Part shown: positions 37,638-48,484 of the stretch, in pieces | Layout: each line of letters begins with the position of its first letter | Numbering within the stretch: position 1 is the stretch's first letter | From: Combretum micranthum | Lineage: Eukaryota; Streptophyta; Magnoliopsida; Myrtales; Combretaceae | Assembly: GCA_024138025.1 (NCBI GenBank) | Contig: JAMXBD010002737.1 | Location: forward strand, 1-64,000 | Length of the DNA stretch: 64,000 nt | Direction of reading: 5' to 3' | The notes under the pieces: generated by a model | What the model saw: only the letters and a program-made list of their open reading frames with translations | What the model was told of the DNA's origin: nothing | Databases searched by the model: none | Made by a program: the position numbers and the translations under genes

Positions 37638-40600
37638 AATAAATCTACCAGTTAAAAATTCGGAGCAAATATTCCTAGCATGGAATTGGGCTGTTTGACA
37701 TCAACTAGTCCATTCGTCATAACTTGGAAGTGGACTTTAGATGTATTGGGGTATGCACTGCACGGGCCTTGCCATCCGGAGGTCTTATATTGTTGGCCCG
37801 CTCTTGCTCCCTTTCACATCGTTCCGCCAATTCTTTTTTTTTTTTTTTTTTTTTTTAATTATCAAGCCAATAATTGGTTTACTGTTTTCAGTTTAGAGTC
37901 CTAAAATTTCTTGGACTTTACAAGTGAGTTTCTCAATAAGTTGTTAAAAAAAAAAAATACTCATGAAATTTTAAAAGGAATAACGGTCGCTTGTTTAATT
38001 TAAGCAAAACACACGAAGATTATGAAATCCACGGTACTATATTAATAATTTCTCAAATTATTCATTAATTCTATTTGAAAATAACATTAATTGAAAAGTA
38101 AAGAGTTATCTTAGCAAGATTTACAATTGTTTTGGGTTTATAAAGTTTATTCACCATAGTTCAATGCATAATTAAGGAACCAGTGGAAAACTAGGAATGA
38201 GAGCCAAAAACCCCCATATGTAAACTAGAAAACATAAGCAATCACACATCAAGCTCTTCATCGTATCAGCTACTAATAAGCACAATCCATCTTTAAAATG
38301 TATTATTCAAAGTAACATAATCCTTGGTAAAAGATTGTCATAGCTTCTTCCTTACACAAGTTGACTTGTATTTACTGCAAATACTTCATATGGGTGTTGA
38401 GCCACGTCATAACCCAAGTGCCTATCTACCATATCATCCTATTAATATCTCTATTGGACCAACACTATAACAAATGTTATGTTGAGTTAGGAATGGAATC
38501 AATGTATCTATTTTTTTCAATTTTTATTTTCTTTTCTCACCTAGCATCCATGCTGCCTGTCTTACTAACTAGGGTTTTGAAAGTTATTAAAGTTAGCTGA
38601 TAATAATCCTAAACGCCTCTCCTACTTAATTTCTTGAAAAGGAGAAATTTTTTTTTTCTTCTTATATTTTTTTTGGCAATTATGATAGAATAACTTTAAT
38701 CATTTTTAAGATCACAATCAATAAGTCAGTCTACTTGGATACTAAGTGTGAAAAAGGGGGAAACAAGGGACAAATAGATTCTATCTCCAGACAATAATGT
38801 TTGTTCAAGAGTCTATCCACTTAATTGAAATTTATTTTTAAAATAAGATTACTAAAGTATAAAAATTAAAACTTAAAACACTAAATTATTTATAATTGAT
38901 AGAATAGGAACTTGCTAATTTTTTTTCCCTTTGTTAATATTTTACATGGGACATATTGGAGAATAAACACACAAACAAATTAAGAAGATGGAAATCAAAG
39001 TATTAAATCTATTTTATAGGTCGGATTACATCAATACGCTTATATAATAGCAATAAAATATAGGGATAAATCCCTTTTGTAGGTACCTAAACTTTCAAAA
39101 AAACCAATTTTATACTTAGCCAAGCTTTTCGTGCCCCTTTTTCACTATCTCACCCAATCATTGTCTGATACATATCTATTAATTTAAAGGGCAATAAAAG
39201 ATTGAAACTTTTCGTGCCCCTTTTCACTACTTCACCCAATTATTGCCTGATACGTATCTATTACTTCAAGAGACAATAAAATATCAAGGTAGTGAAAACG
39301 AGCAAGAAAAGTTTGGCTAAATATGAAATTAGTCTTTTTTAAAGTTCGAGTATCTAATTGTCCACTTAAATAAAGTTCAGATATCAAAAATGTTTTTTTT
39401 TTTCCTCTAAAAGAGTTACAATTGAAATGAATTAAATAGAATGAAAAATTATCTCGTTCACTTTGCCGTAATTGCACTTTCATTACAGTTTTATTTCTTA
39501 TGAATAACTATTATGACATTTAGTTCACTGACTAGTGATTTCATAATGAATTTCTATTATACAAAATATTGAATAATCATTCTTTATTTAAATCTAGGAA
39601 TACTAATTCAATACTGAAACTGCCTTTTTTTATTTAAATACTACCATTTAGATAAAAAATTAATAAAATAAAAATTCTATTACGGTTCTATTCTATTTCT
39701 CCATAATAAGAATTCTATTACAGTTTTATTCATTCAGCGAAGTGAACGAATATTAAACCTTATGGCTAAGTTATAATTATATTTCCTTCACATGGTTAAA
39801 TATACTTTACATTTTAGAAAAAGGGAAAAAAAAAAAGAAAGGAAAGAAGCATAAATAGATTGGTTCTATTAAAATTAATACATGTAGAAAAGACGACCTG
39901 ATAACTTCATGTTGCGTGTTGTCATCAAGTCACCTGGAAAAAACCATCTTACTTTTTGACTTTAGGCTGAGACAATGAAAATGTCCGGCCCAAGTCATTT
40001 GGAAAACGACACTACTGCACAAGCAGTCATTCACATACAGTACATACCTAATTCACGTACCAAACATCAGTCTTTTTGATTGAGAAAGCTTTTATAATTT
40101 TATTTGTTATGACTTGGACTGTATTTAATCCAGGTAGCCAATAAGAATCATCAAAATAACAGAGGATAATATATTGCATCTCCTATACCTATAAGAATTT
40201 TATTAATGGTTTAATTGTTATATTTTTTAACTTCATAAGTATAAAAAAATTATTAAAAATAATTAAGTGTATTAAATGTATTTGTTAAAATATTGTATAC
40301 ATATTACTTAGAAGTTAATTATCAATTAAAAATATGGTTAATATATGATTTTTTTTATGTTCTTTAGAAATATTTATGCGATAAAATCAGAGCATATGTC
40401 ATATGAATAATATAATAATCATTATTTATAGTGTATTATGAATAAAAAATAGTTTATTATAAGAATTTATTTAGTTAAATATAGATTTATGATAAATGGA
40501 TTTATTTTCATTAGTTATTATTAAAGAAAAAAAAAAAGAGCGAGGGAAAGAGAAAAAGAGTATAATAATTGCATATCTAGAAAAATAAAAGTACACTTAT

Positions 40601-42799
40601 GAATTAAACCCATGGCCTCTTGTATGTAAAACTAAACACTTAATCACTAATTTTTTTATATTTTTTTATTTTTATTTGCTGTTTATAATATACATATTAT
40701 ATATTAATTTTTTTTAAATTAAAATTTTCCGAATTTGGGTGCGGGAGCTATCAGCCTCCTTGGATCCGTCAATGAGTACAGCTATCGTATTAATTTTTTG
40801 AAAATTTTTGAGAAGATTTAACACTTTTACAATTTTTTTTCCAAATTTTATAATGGTATCCCAACAGGTAATTAAAAAAAAAAAAAAAAAGAAGAAAGGT
40901 CACTCTCGATGAGGACAACCACGACGACTCGCAAAGACTAGGAACTATATAATATTAAATGTTGTGTAATCAAGATGGATGGGAGCAATCTTCTGAAGTT
41001 ACATAAATAACTTAAAATAGTTGACCTGCTGTTCCATGGTAAAAGAACCACTCCAATGCTTTTTCCTATTTGATTGGTTTGCATTTCAGCCTTTTTCTTA
41101 TGTTAAATTTAGGTTTTCTTATTTATAGAGATAACTGACCATTTTCTAAAATTATAATAATTAGTAATAATCTGGTTACACCTTTTATATATGCTTTATA
41201 AAACTTTTTATCTTCTATATAAAGTATATATTGAGACGTAAAATTCATAAAGCTGTTTATAGACCATATCATACGATTGTTGCAAACACATAGAATAGAA
41301 AATGAAATATTTTAATTATAAACAAAAAGAAATAAAATTAAGGCGAAATGGTTATATGAGAGTCTTAAAAACACCTTTTCCAATGATTAGATGGCTCATA
41401 TTTTCAACTTCAAAGATAAAAATATTAAGCATATATCAAACAAATAATAATACTAGTGCAGCTACAACTTACCCTAAATAGCATATGAAAAAATATAAAT
41501 ATGTGCTATGTTTCATGTTTTATTATTTGAATATTTTATCTCACTCTCCACTAAACAGCATCTAATTTTTTTAAAAATATTTCTCTCTCAGAAGCCATTC
41601 GTATAATATTTTATTTCACTTTCTTAGGAAAAATGAAAAATGTTGTTCTCCTAGAAATTTAAGGCACTTGTTTCATCTTTATCGCGGTCTTTTTTTCTAT
41701 TTAGCTAATCAAGCTAAGTCACGCCTTTCACACACATATACACACATGATTGTTTTATCTATCGCCTTCAACTATTTCTAGCTAGCCAATCAAGCCAAGT
41801 TATTCTTTCAACACACGTCTCTTTCACAAATTTGATCAAAAAAGCTAGTAGGCCAACCTTTAGTTTTGTTTTCAAACGAACTTTCTTATTTCGCTTTAAA
41901 AATGACTTTGGCGATGACTTGAACTAGATAATAAGTAGTATAATGATTGGGATTATTTAAAATATGGTTTGTTTCGATTTAGGTTCTCAATCAAAATTTT
42001 TTGATATGTTTTCGAACTCTGTATGTAGTAAATTTATGAGAAAGTGGGATATGTCATGTGTTTGGTCAAAACAAATTGATTGTCTCATTATAAAACTAAT
42101 CAGATGATGCATTTGCAATTTGTGTACTTAAAAAATAAATACTTTGAATAATATATATATTTTTCAATTACTACCTATTAGAGAGGAATGGCATCTAAAT
42201 CATCCTTTTGGAAAACTTGTATACATGCCACTCAATTATAAAGGTCTTGTCCAAGGTGAATGATAACTAAGAGATAATCACAGCATTAGCATATTAAAAA
42301 AGAAAAGTTTTGATGTGAATAGGATGATAAAATATTATGAAACATTAGAACACTATAACTAGCTATTCTAAGCATACAACTGAATAAAATTAATTGTTAT
42401 TGGATATTCGAAATTTTATAGTATTCACTAGATTTATCTTTATGATACAATACTAATTATTATTAAATCAAATTAACATATTCTTATGAAATTACGTGTC
42501 ATTAAAATATACATTTTTAAATTGCAAAACATGGTTCAATCCATAAACTAAACAAAATTAATCCAAAATTTTATGATTTGGAAAAAATCCTAGTCAAAAC
42601 CATATGGTTTGATTATGCGAAACACATACGGGTATTGCAATAAAACACTAATTACAAGTACTACAACACTAGAGAGGCATTGAAAAGTCTATGGTTTTGA
42701 AACTCAAATTTTCCTTCTACCCTTCCTTTTATTACTACACATATCAAGTAGAACTCTTTAGATAGTGCGATAAACAAGAGAACTGTTTCATTACTATAA
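37638..42799. other. Intergenic DNA with MITE and homopolymer runs
   Basis: No supportable gene. It contains a T20-class run near 37838-37857, a foldback element at about 39079-39365, a GC-richer patch at about 37680-37830 of unknown origin, an A17 run near 40876-40890, and a weak two-copy direct repeat of 'tagctaatcaagctaag' type around 41700-41830. Confidence 0.55.
39079..39365. repeat. Foldback/MITE-like element with internal 83-bp duplication
   Basis: The left arm (about 39079-39137: gtaggtacctaaactttc, caattttatacttagccaag) is the inverted complement of the right arm (about 39300-39365: gtttggctaaatatgaaatt, aaagttcgagtatctaattg). Between them, an 83-bp unit beginning cttttcgtgccccttt starts at 39125 and again at 39208. 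The structure is seen directly; assignment to a DNA-transposon relic is inference. Confidence 0.65.
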
Positions 42800-43190
42800 C
42801 TAAAGAAATTGTATTTCATTAATATCATCTTGCTGTACATCTCTCTTGACTTGTCTTGGTCCTGTTGATCTATACAATATAGCGCTTGGATCTTGGCTAT
42901 GTGCAAGTCCAAGAATGATTTCATGCATAGCCACCAATTCCAAGTCAACTTGTTCTACAGTTGGGGTACTTGTGCTCAATTTTTCAGCAATATCAAAATA
43001 GAGCCTGCCATGCTCTTGTTGATAACCATGCGTTAAGACTCCATGAGCATCATCAAAATTATGGAATTAATCGTTTTAATGTCAATTTGTTTTCCTCGTG
43101 TGACTTTTGGAATGACAGTGATGAAACATCTGCCCATTTCTGAAAAGCTCTTGAACATTTCGCTCTCCTATCTTGTCCTGAAATTAGATA
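42800..43190 (-). pseudogene. Truncated matrix metalloproteinase pseudogene
   Basis: On the - strand it runs parallel to the catalytic domain of the MMP at 44600-45525: ISGQD, CSRAFQKWADVSSLSFQ, GYQQEHGRLYFDIAEK, VDLELVAMHEI, GPRQVKRDVQQDDINEIQ, then an early stop (42800-42802). The zinc motif HEIGHVLGLKHS has become HEIILGLAHS (about 42913-42926), losing Gly-His, so the second zinc ligand is gone. The frame also breaks in the first half (near SFQ), and nothing upstream of ISGQD can be aligned. It is a tandem, truncated, catalytically dead copy about 1.4 kb downstream of the fuller gene. Confidence 0.85.
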
Positions 43191-44599
43191 GACGAGGAAA
43201 AGAGAGGAAAAAAACCAAAACATCGCGTTTAGGGATTTCAATTGGTTATGTCATTGTAATTAGTACATGCTAATTTTGGATCTGTTTGTTTGTTGATAGA
43301 TTACGAATCAAGGCATTTTTTTCAAACTTTTTTTCTAACAACTTATTTATGAAGAATTAGATACAAATAAAAAAAAATTAGCAGTTCGCATTAAAATATC
43401 AAATATATATAAAATATAAATATAAGTCGGATATATTTATATATATTATTTTAAAAAAGATACAAATACAGATGCCGATAAAAATAAAAAATAAACTATC
43501 AAAACAGAGCTTTCATATGTATTATTCATCTTCCTTTTCCACCGAAAAAGAACAGTTCACATGTTTCCAGTTGTGTCCTGATGCGTGTGACCCATTTTGC
43601 ATTATCGCATTGTTTTTTCAATACCATTGATTTTCAATCTATCTATTGGAATTCCTTAAAAAGATCGAACAAAATGTGGACCTCGCCTTCATGTTTCAAT
43701 TTCAATGATCCATGACACCACTCCATCTCCTCTTTGCGCACTTTTGGTATTCTATATTATATATTACATATAGCATACGGAGATTGAGAAATGGAGGGGC
43801 AGGGAACTTTTACACTGTACTTGGATTGGTGGAAAGCTGTGGAGTTTAGATGAAAATAGTGGAAATAATAAAAAAAATATATATATATGTTTGAATGGTT
43901 AAATAAAATAGCTAATGGCTTGTCATCTAGTGGTATTACCTTATTGTTTCAAGTGAGAGATATCATATTCGATTCTCTTTTTTTCCATTGTAACGGCAAA
44001 AAAATTGTTTAATCAAATATATATAAAATAAATGCAACAAATGGTATTAAACTTTGTCCTAATATGCAATTTATTATTTGAATTTCAAAATTTATCAATT
44101 TAATACTTGAAATTACTTTTCATGCAACTTACCAATATCTTGGAAATACTGTTGGTGTGTACAAAAAGTTTTTGTAGATACTAAATTGATTAAGTTCAAA
44201 ATTAAAGTACTAAATTAATAAATTTTTAAATTTATACACCGAATTCCATATTTGGACTTTCACTTGTGAAAGATCAAAATAAAATGGTATATATCCTACC
44301 TTGGGGGCACTCAAATAAGAAGAAGAAAACTAAAAGAATATTTAGATAATGAAAAGAAATGCTAATAAAATAACATGTATAACGATTAAAAGTAAAAAGA
44401 CATTGTGATGACAATATATGCTTGACCTTAGAAAACACTTGTGACCAATAGAGTAAACGTTGGTCCCTAGTGTTGATACACTTGCTAGATATTAGAAAAT
44501 TTATGATTATGGAAGGTAAATCTTCCTCATCCCTTCCTTTTATGACAACACTAATCAAATGACACTTTATAAATAGTACAACAATGCAAGCTAATGCCT
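43191..44599. other. Spacer between MMP pseudogene and MMP gene
   Basis: No gene. A possible MITE lies at about 43275-43510 (ends 'ctgtttgtttgttgatag' and, inverted, 'ctgttttgatagttt'). A SINE-like stretch lies at about 43905-44020. AT-rich DNA that probably includes the MMP 3' UTR lies near 44450-44599. Confidence 0.5.
43905..44020 (+). repeat. SINE-like stretch (tRNA-type A and B box words)
   Basis: 'ggcttgtcatctagtggta' followed roughly 45 bases later by 'attcgattctc' resembles the spaced A and B boxes of tRNA-derived SINEs. A related, inverted string occurs near 26245-26330 ('gattcgaatatggtatttct'). The match is loose. Confidence 0.3.
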
Positions 44600-45525
44600 T
44601 TATAACTTTGGATAGAGATACTGTATTCCATTAATATCATCCTGCTGTAGATCCCTCTTCACTTGTCCTGGTCCAATTGATTCATACATGACAGCATCCT
44701 GGTCTTGACTATGCTTAAGTCCAAGAACGTGACCAATTTCATGCACAGCTACTGATTCCAAGTCAACTTGTTCCGATGTTGGATTACTTGTGCTCCAATT
44801 TTCAGCAATATCGAACTGGAGTCTGCCATCCTCTGGTTGATAACCCCGAGCTAGGATTGAATGTGGACCATCCATACTAATGAATCCAATCTCAATGTCA
44901 TATTGCTCTCCTTGTGAGGCTTCTTGGAATGATAGTGAGGAAACTTCTGCCCACGTTTGGAAAGCTCTTGAGCATATATCACTCATATCTTGCCCAGAAA
45001 TGGGGGAGTTACTAAGATCAAACGCATAAGAAAGTTGGGTTTTAGACCATTTAGTACCAAAAAGTTCATAATGGGAAACCTCATGAAAATAATGGTTTGA
45101 TCTATGTCCATTTTTCTTGTGAGGGCTGATACTAGTGTGGTTAATGCTATTGGGCTCATTGTATCGAGGAATTGACATTGATTTAATGGTATTAGAGTCA
45201 AGTTTTCCAGTAACTTTCAAATGGTTGGCCTTTTGGTACACTTTGATGATGATTCCAAATCATTATCGAATACATCATCGACAACAGGTGTGTTAGGGAG
45301 GTCATCTTTGGTTGAGTATCCCAAAGCCTTGAGATAAGTTTTGAGTTGTTTTATTAATCCTTCCTTTGTCTGGCCTTTTTGGACTCCCTCCAGTTTGTAA
45401 AGGGAAGATATGAATTTGGATTTTTTGGTTGATAACATGAAATTTCCTTGAGCAGTGGTTGGTTGTATAACTAGGAAAAGAAGGACAGCTCCTAGGATGA
45501 TATGGGAGAGAGTATGAGAAGCCAT
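44600..45525 (-). CDS. MMP: Secreted plant matrix metalloproteinase, atypical, with one frame change
   Basis: Zinc endopeptidase of the plant MMP family (M10A), intronless as is usual. The start at 45525 gives a signal peptide (MASHTLSHIILGAVLLFLVI, cut near TTAQG), then a propeptide with the peptidoglycan-binding-like fold (LKTYLKALGYSTKDDLPN) and a catalytic domain. HEIGHVLGLKHS (three zinc His and the Glu) and the Met-turn DAVMYESI are intact. The chain ends QQDDINGIQYLYPKL, without a C-terminal GPI-anchor tail, so it is probably secreted to the apoplast. The frame shifts once near 45241-45255 (ATCATC stretch), as if one base were missing; DLES and IKVYQKANHLKVTGKLD flank it. Oddities: the cysteine switch PRCGxPD is PRYNEPN, and the structural-zinc histidines are not seen (LARGY, LQFD). 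It is about 308 residues if read through. It could be an active divergent enzyme or an early pseudogene. Confidence 0.88.
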
Positions 45526-45592
45526 TTTAGTATTAATGGATTCTCACTTGTTTTGAATGGTTTGGTGTGAAGAGTTCTGATGGCATGACACT

Positions 45593-45601
45593 CTATTTAT
45601 A
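45593..45601 (-). promoter_or_regulatory. TATA box of the MMP gene
   Basis: On the - strand TATAAATAG lies 68 bases upstream of the ATG, a textbook plant core-promoter word and spacing. It implies a 5' leader of roughly 35-45 nt. Confidence 0.7.
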
Positions 45602-46896
45602 GTCTCTTCTTCCTAGTAGGACCATGCTTACAAGAAAGATACATGGTACTTTCAAGGAAGCAGTGGTATACTTCACTATTTGTGCAATAACAAGGAAATT
45701 CAACATTTTACATGGATAAATCTTAAACATGGAGAAAGAAGGTAGAATCAATATACCAAATTAGATGTCTTTAGACTAATCTCTCTTAAAGAGTATAAAC
45801 TAACTTTCATCAAATATTATGGAAACCTTAAGATCTCGTTCAATTTATACGCATAATGGGAACAAAAGACATATAACCCATACAATTATATACCTATTAC
45901 AGAGTTAAAAATTTCTTAAATTTCAGGAAAGAAAAAAGAGTAAAAGCCTAAATAGATGGATCCCACTGAAACTTTGCAAACCATTCGGCTTTACATGTGA
46001 AAGGATTGTGGAAACTTTACCGATCCTCTGTTATTAGTTTATTATTCTATAGTTATCAAAATTGTGAGTTAAACATATAAAGATAAGAGTATGATTTATA
46101 TATATTTTTTAAAATTAAAATGGATGCAAAATCAATAGATTTTAGATAGAATTTGAATTTAGATATATAATTTTATGTATTTATGATTTTACTGATTTAG
46201 CATGATTTATAGGATTCATCAATTTTATACATTTATGTAAATAGTAAAATCATAAGTTTGATGTTCATCATGTGATGCTTGTCTTGCTAGAATGGAATAG
46301 AGAGAAGTAGAATAGCAATTTCTTTGTTTAATGATTACGGAATTTTTTTTGAAAAAAATATATTTATGGTAAGGGATAGTTATTTCTCTAATGAAGAGAA
46401 GAAATAATAATTCTTTACTCATTTCATATTATATGAAATAGATATTTTTTATAATAAAATTTTTTATAAATTAAATAAGAGATTAGCTAATCCACGGTAA
46501 TAGAGAAAAACTAATTACATTGTTGTTAAATAAACACAATCTTAGATGTTTTTTCACACTTATAGCGGTGTGAACTGTGAACGTTTTTACTGTTAAATTG
46601 ACGGTGACTTCCTGTTTCATGTTGCAACCCAGGTCAACCTTAAAACATAAACAAACCCTTTGCTTTCCAGCTAAGAAAAGAGAATGCTTTTATTAAATTT
46701 TTATTAACTTCCAAGACCAGCAGTCCAAGTCTTTTGGAAAACGGCCCCAGTAGCCGGCATGCATTAATTATGCGCGTGACGCGCTAATCATCCGTCGACT
46801 TTTTTTTATCGCCAAACTTGATACTATTATGTACCATGACATATCTTAGCCCGAATCTGGAAGGCTTGTTATGAAGAAACAAAAATTCGATCTGTT

Positions 46897-46937
<41 letters not shown>

Positions 46938-48484
46938 TGCTTGCTTTATTAATATTTTTAATTTTTTTTAAATTTCCCCTCTTTTAAATGCAAGTTGAAT
47001 TATAATTTTACGTCATCTTTTTTTGGTGGGAATAGAGAATGTTCTTTCAATTTCGTAGAGAATTTAGGGCTCTATTGTTGTTCTCTCTACCCCCTTCATT
47101 GCTTCTAGTTCTAGCTACTAGTTAGCCACCATTTCAAAGGAATTGACAGTGTTATAATGTAAGGGGTGATTGAACATTATTTTATTTCTAAAATAGACAT
47201 TGAAATGGAAAGTAGACTTATTGACGATAAAAATGATAAAAGGTAGGAGGGCACAACACGTATAAAGGCAAAACAAATTAATTTTGTTTTTATTAGTGAT
47301 ATTAGGCTCGAGTTGGTTTGCACGGTTTAATTCAATTGAACCTAAATCCTTCTAAGGAATGAGCCAGTTCAACTGCAGTTTAACCCCGTTTCAACCTAAT
47401 TTTAGCAATTGACCCTTGATCCTATAGTATATCTGGGTTAAGACAACGAACCGGGTTTGAGAACATTAGTTTTTACACAATATTATTATAATATAAACAA
47501 TAAATTATATTGTAAATTACTTAGTTATATTTAAAAATTAAAATTACACACATATTATTGATTTATTTGAACTCATACCCTTGTTTATATATAACAATGC
47601 AAGGAGCATGTCTTCTATCTCAAACATATTCTTTGGTGACGCGGAAGGCAGAACAATAGAAGCAATCATAAAATTAGATTCGGGAAAAAGAAAAACAGAA
47701 AATAATTGCTTTTATTGCAAAATTGATGCGGGATAATGTGAAAAAGTAGTGGGAAACAGATACCATTTCAAAGACTAAGCAAAACAACAATCGATGTCAA
47801 GAAATTGACCTCAAGATTATAAAGAATATAAATTTCTATCATCATCATCATCATAATATTGGGAGTTTTCTTGGAAATTCTTAATGGAATTATACCGATA
47901 AGAGGATCCGTGGCATCACATTGCATTTTAATATCATAATGGAGTTACTTCATCAAAAGAAGCCAAGTTCCACATACGGCCCTTATTTTTAAAAACGGAA
48001 CTTTATTCAATCAATGTCTTTGTCATTCATAACTCACTTTGTTACATGCTTTATTATTTACAAACAAATAAAGCCTAATAAAGTAGGAAATAAAACGAAA
48101 TAACCTAATAACAGAAAAATTAATAATAATAATTTTTTAATTATTAAAAAGGGGCAAGTTAATAATTTTTTTTTTTTAAATAGAGACATGTTTGCCCATT
48201 AACAAGTCTTTTAAAATCTTGAGAGCTAGGAACGTATAAAATCAAACATTTACTGCCTTCTACTCCTATCTTTTCTTTTACATATGTTACAAAATGTCCC
48301 TTTCTCTCCTTTGATAACCCAATGACAGTTCTTGAAGAAATTTTAATAAGCCAACACAGTAGGTAATTTTCTTTTCTTTTCTTCTTGTGTGTGAGAGTGA
48401 CAAAATTCTTGTCATATCATTATGTCATGCTCAGAATAGAGTCAAGAGGTGTTTAGTTCTGCCACGTTTAACACTTTGGCGTTA
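45602..48484. other. MMP upstream region and intergenic DNA
   Basis: No gene. The MMP promoter presumably lies in its first several hundred bases. A poly-T tract of about 45 bases (46889-46933, one C) is the main feature; the remainder is AT-rich with a short ATC/CAT repeat near 47840-47852. Confidence 0.6.
46889..46933. repeat. Long poly-T tract
   Basis: About 45 bases of T with one C near the start. It may be a retroposon tail or simple slippage; the exact length in an assembly is unreliable. Confidence 0.9.

Noticed and set aside
37680..37904. 74-codon frame in a GC-richer patch
   Set aside because: It runs into a poly-T tract (poly-Phe) and resembles nothing known.
40540..40640. Possible tRNA gene ('gaattaaacccatggcctct')
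   Set aside because: No cloverleaf or proper A and B boxes could be drawn; at most a SINE relic.
42661..42948. 95-codon frame over the MMP pseudogene
   Set aside because: It reads the pseudogene in the wrong frame; the homologous frame gives VAMHEI and QQDDINEIQ.
43059..43273. Sense and antisense frames beside the MMP pseudogene
   Set aside because: Only the - strand stretch RAFQKWADVSSLSFQ is meaningful, as part of the pseudogene; the rest are chance frames.
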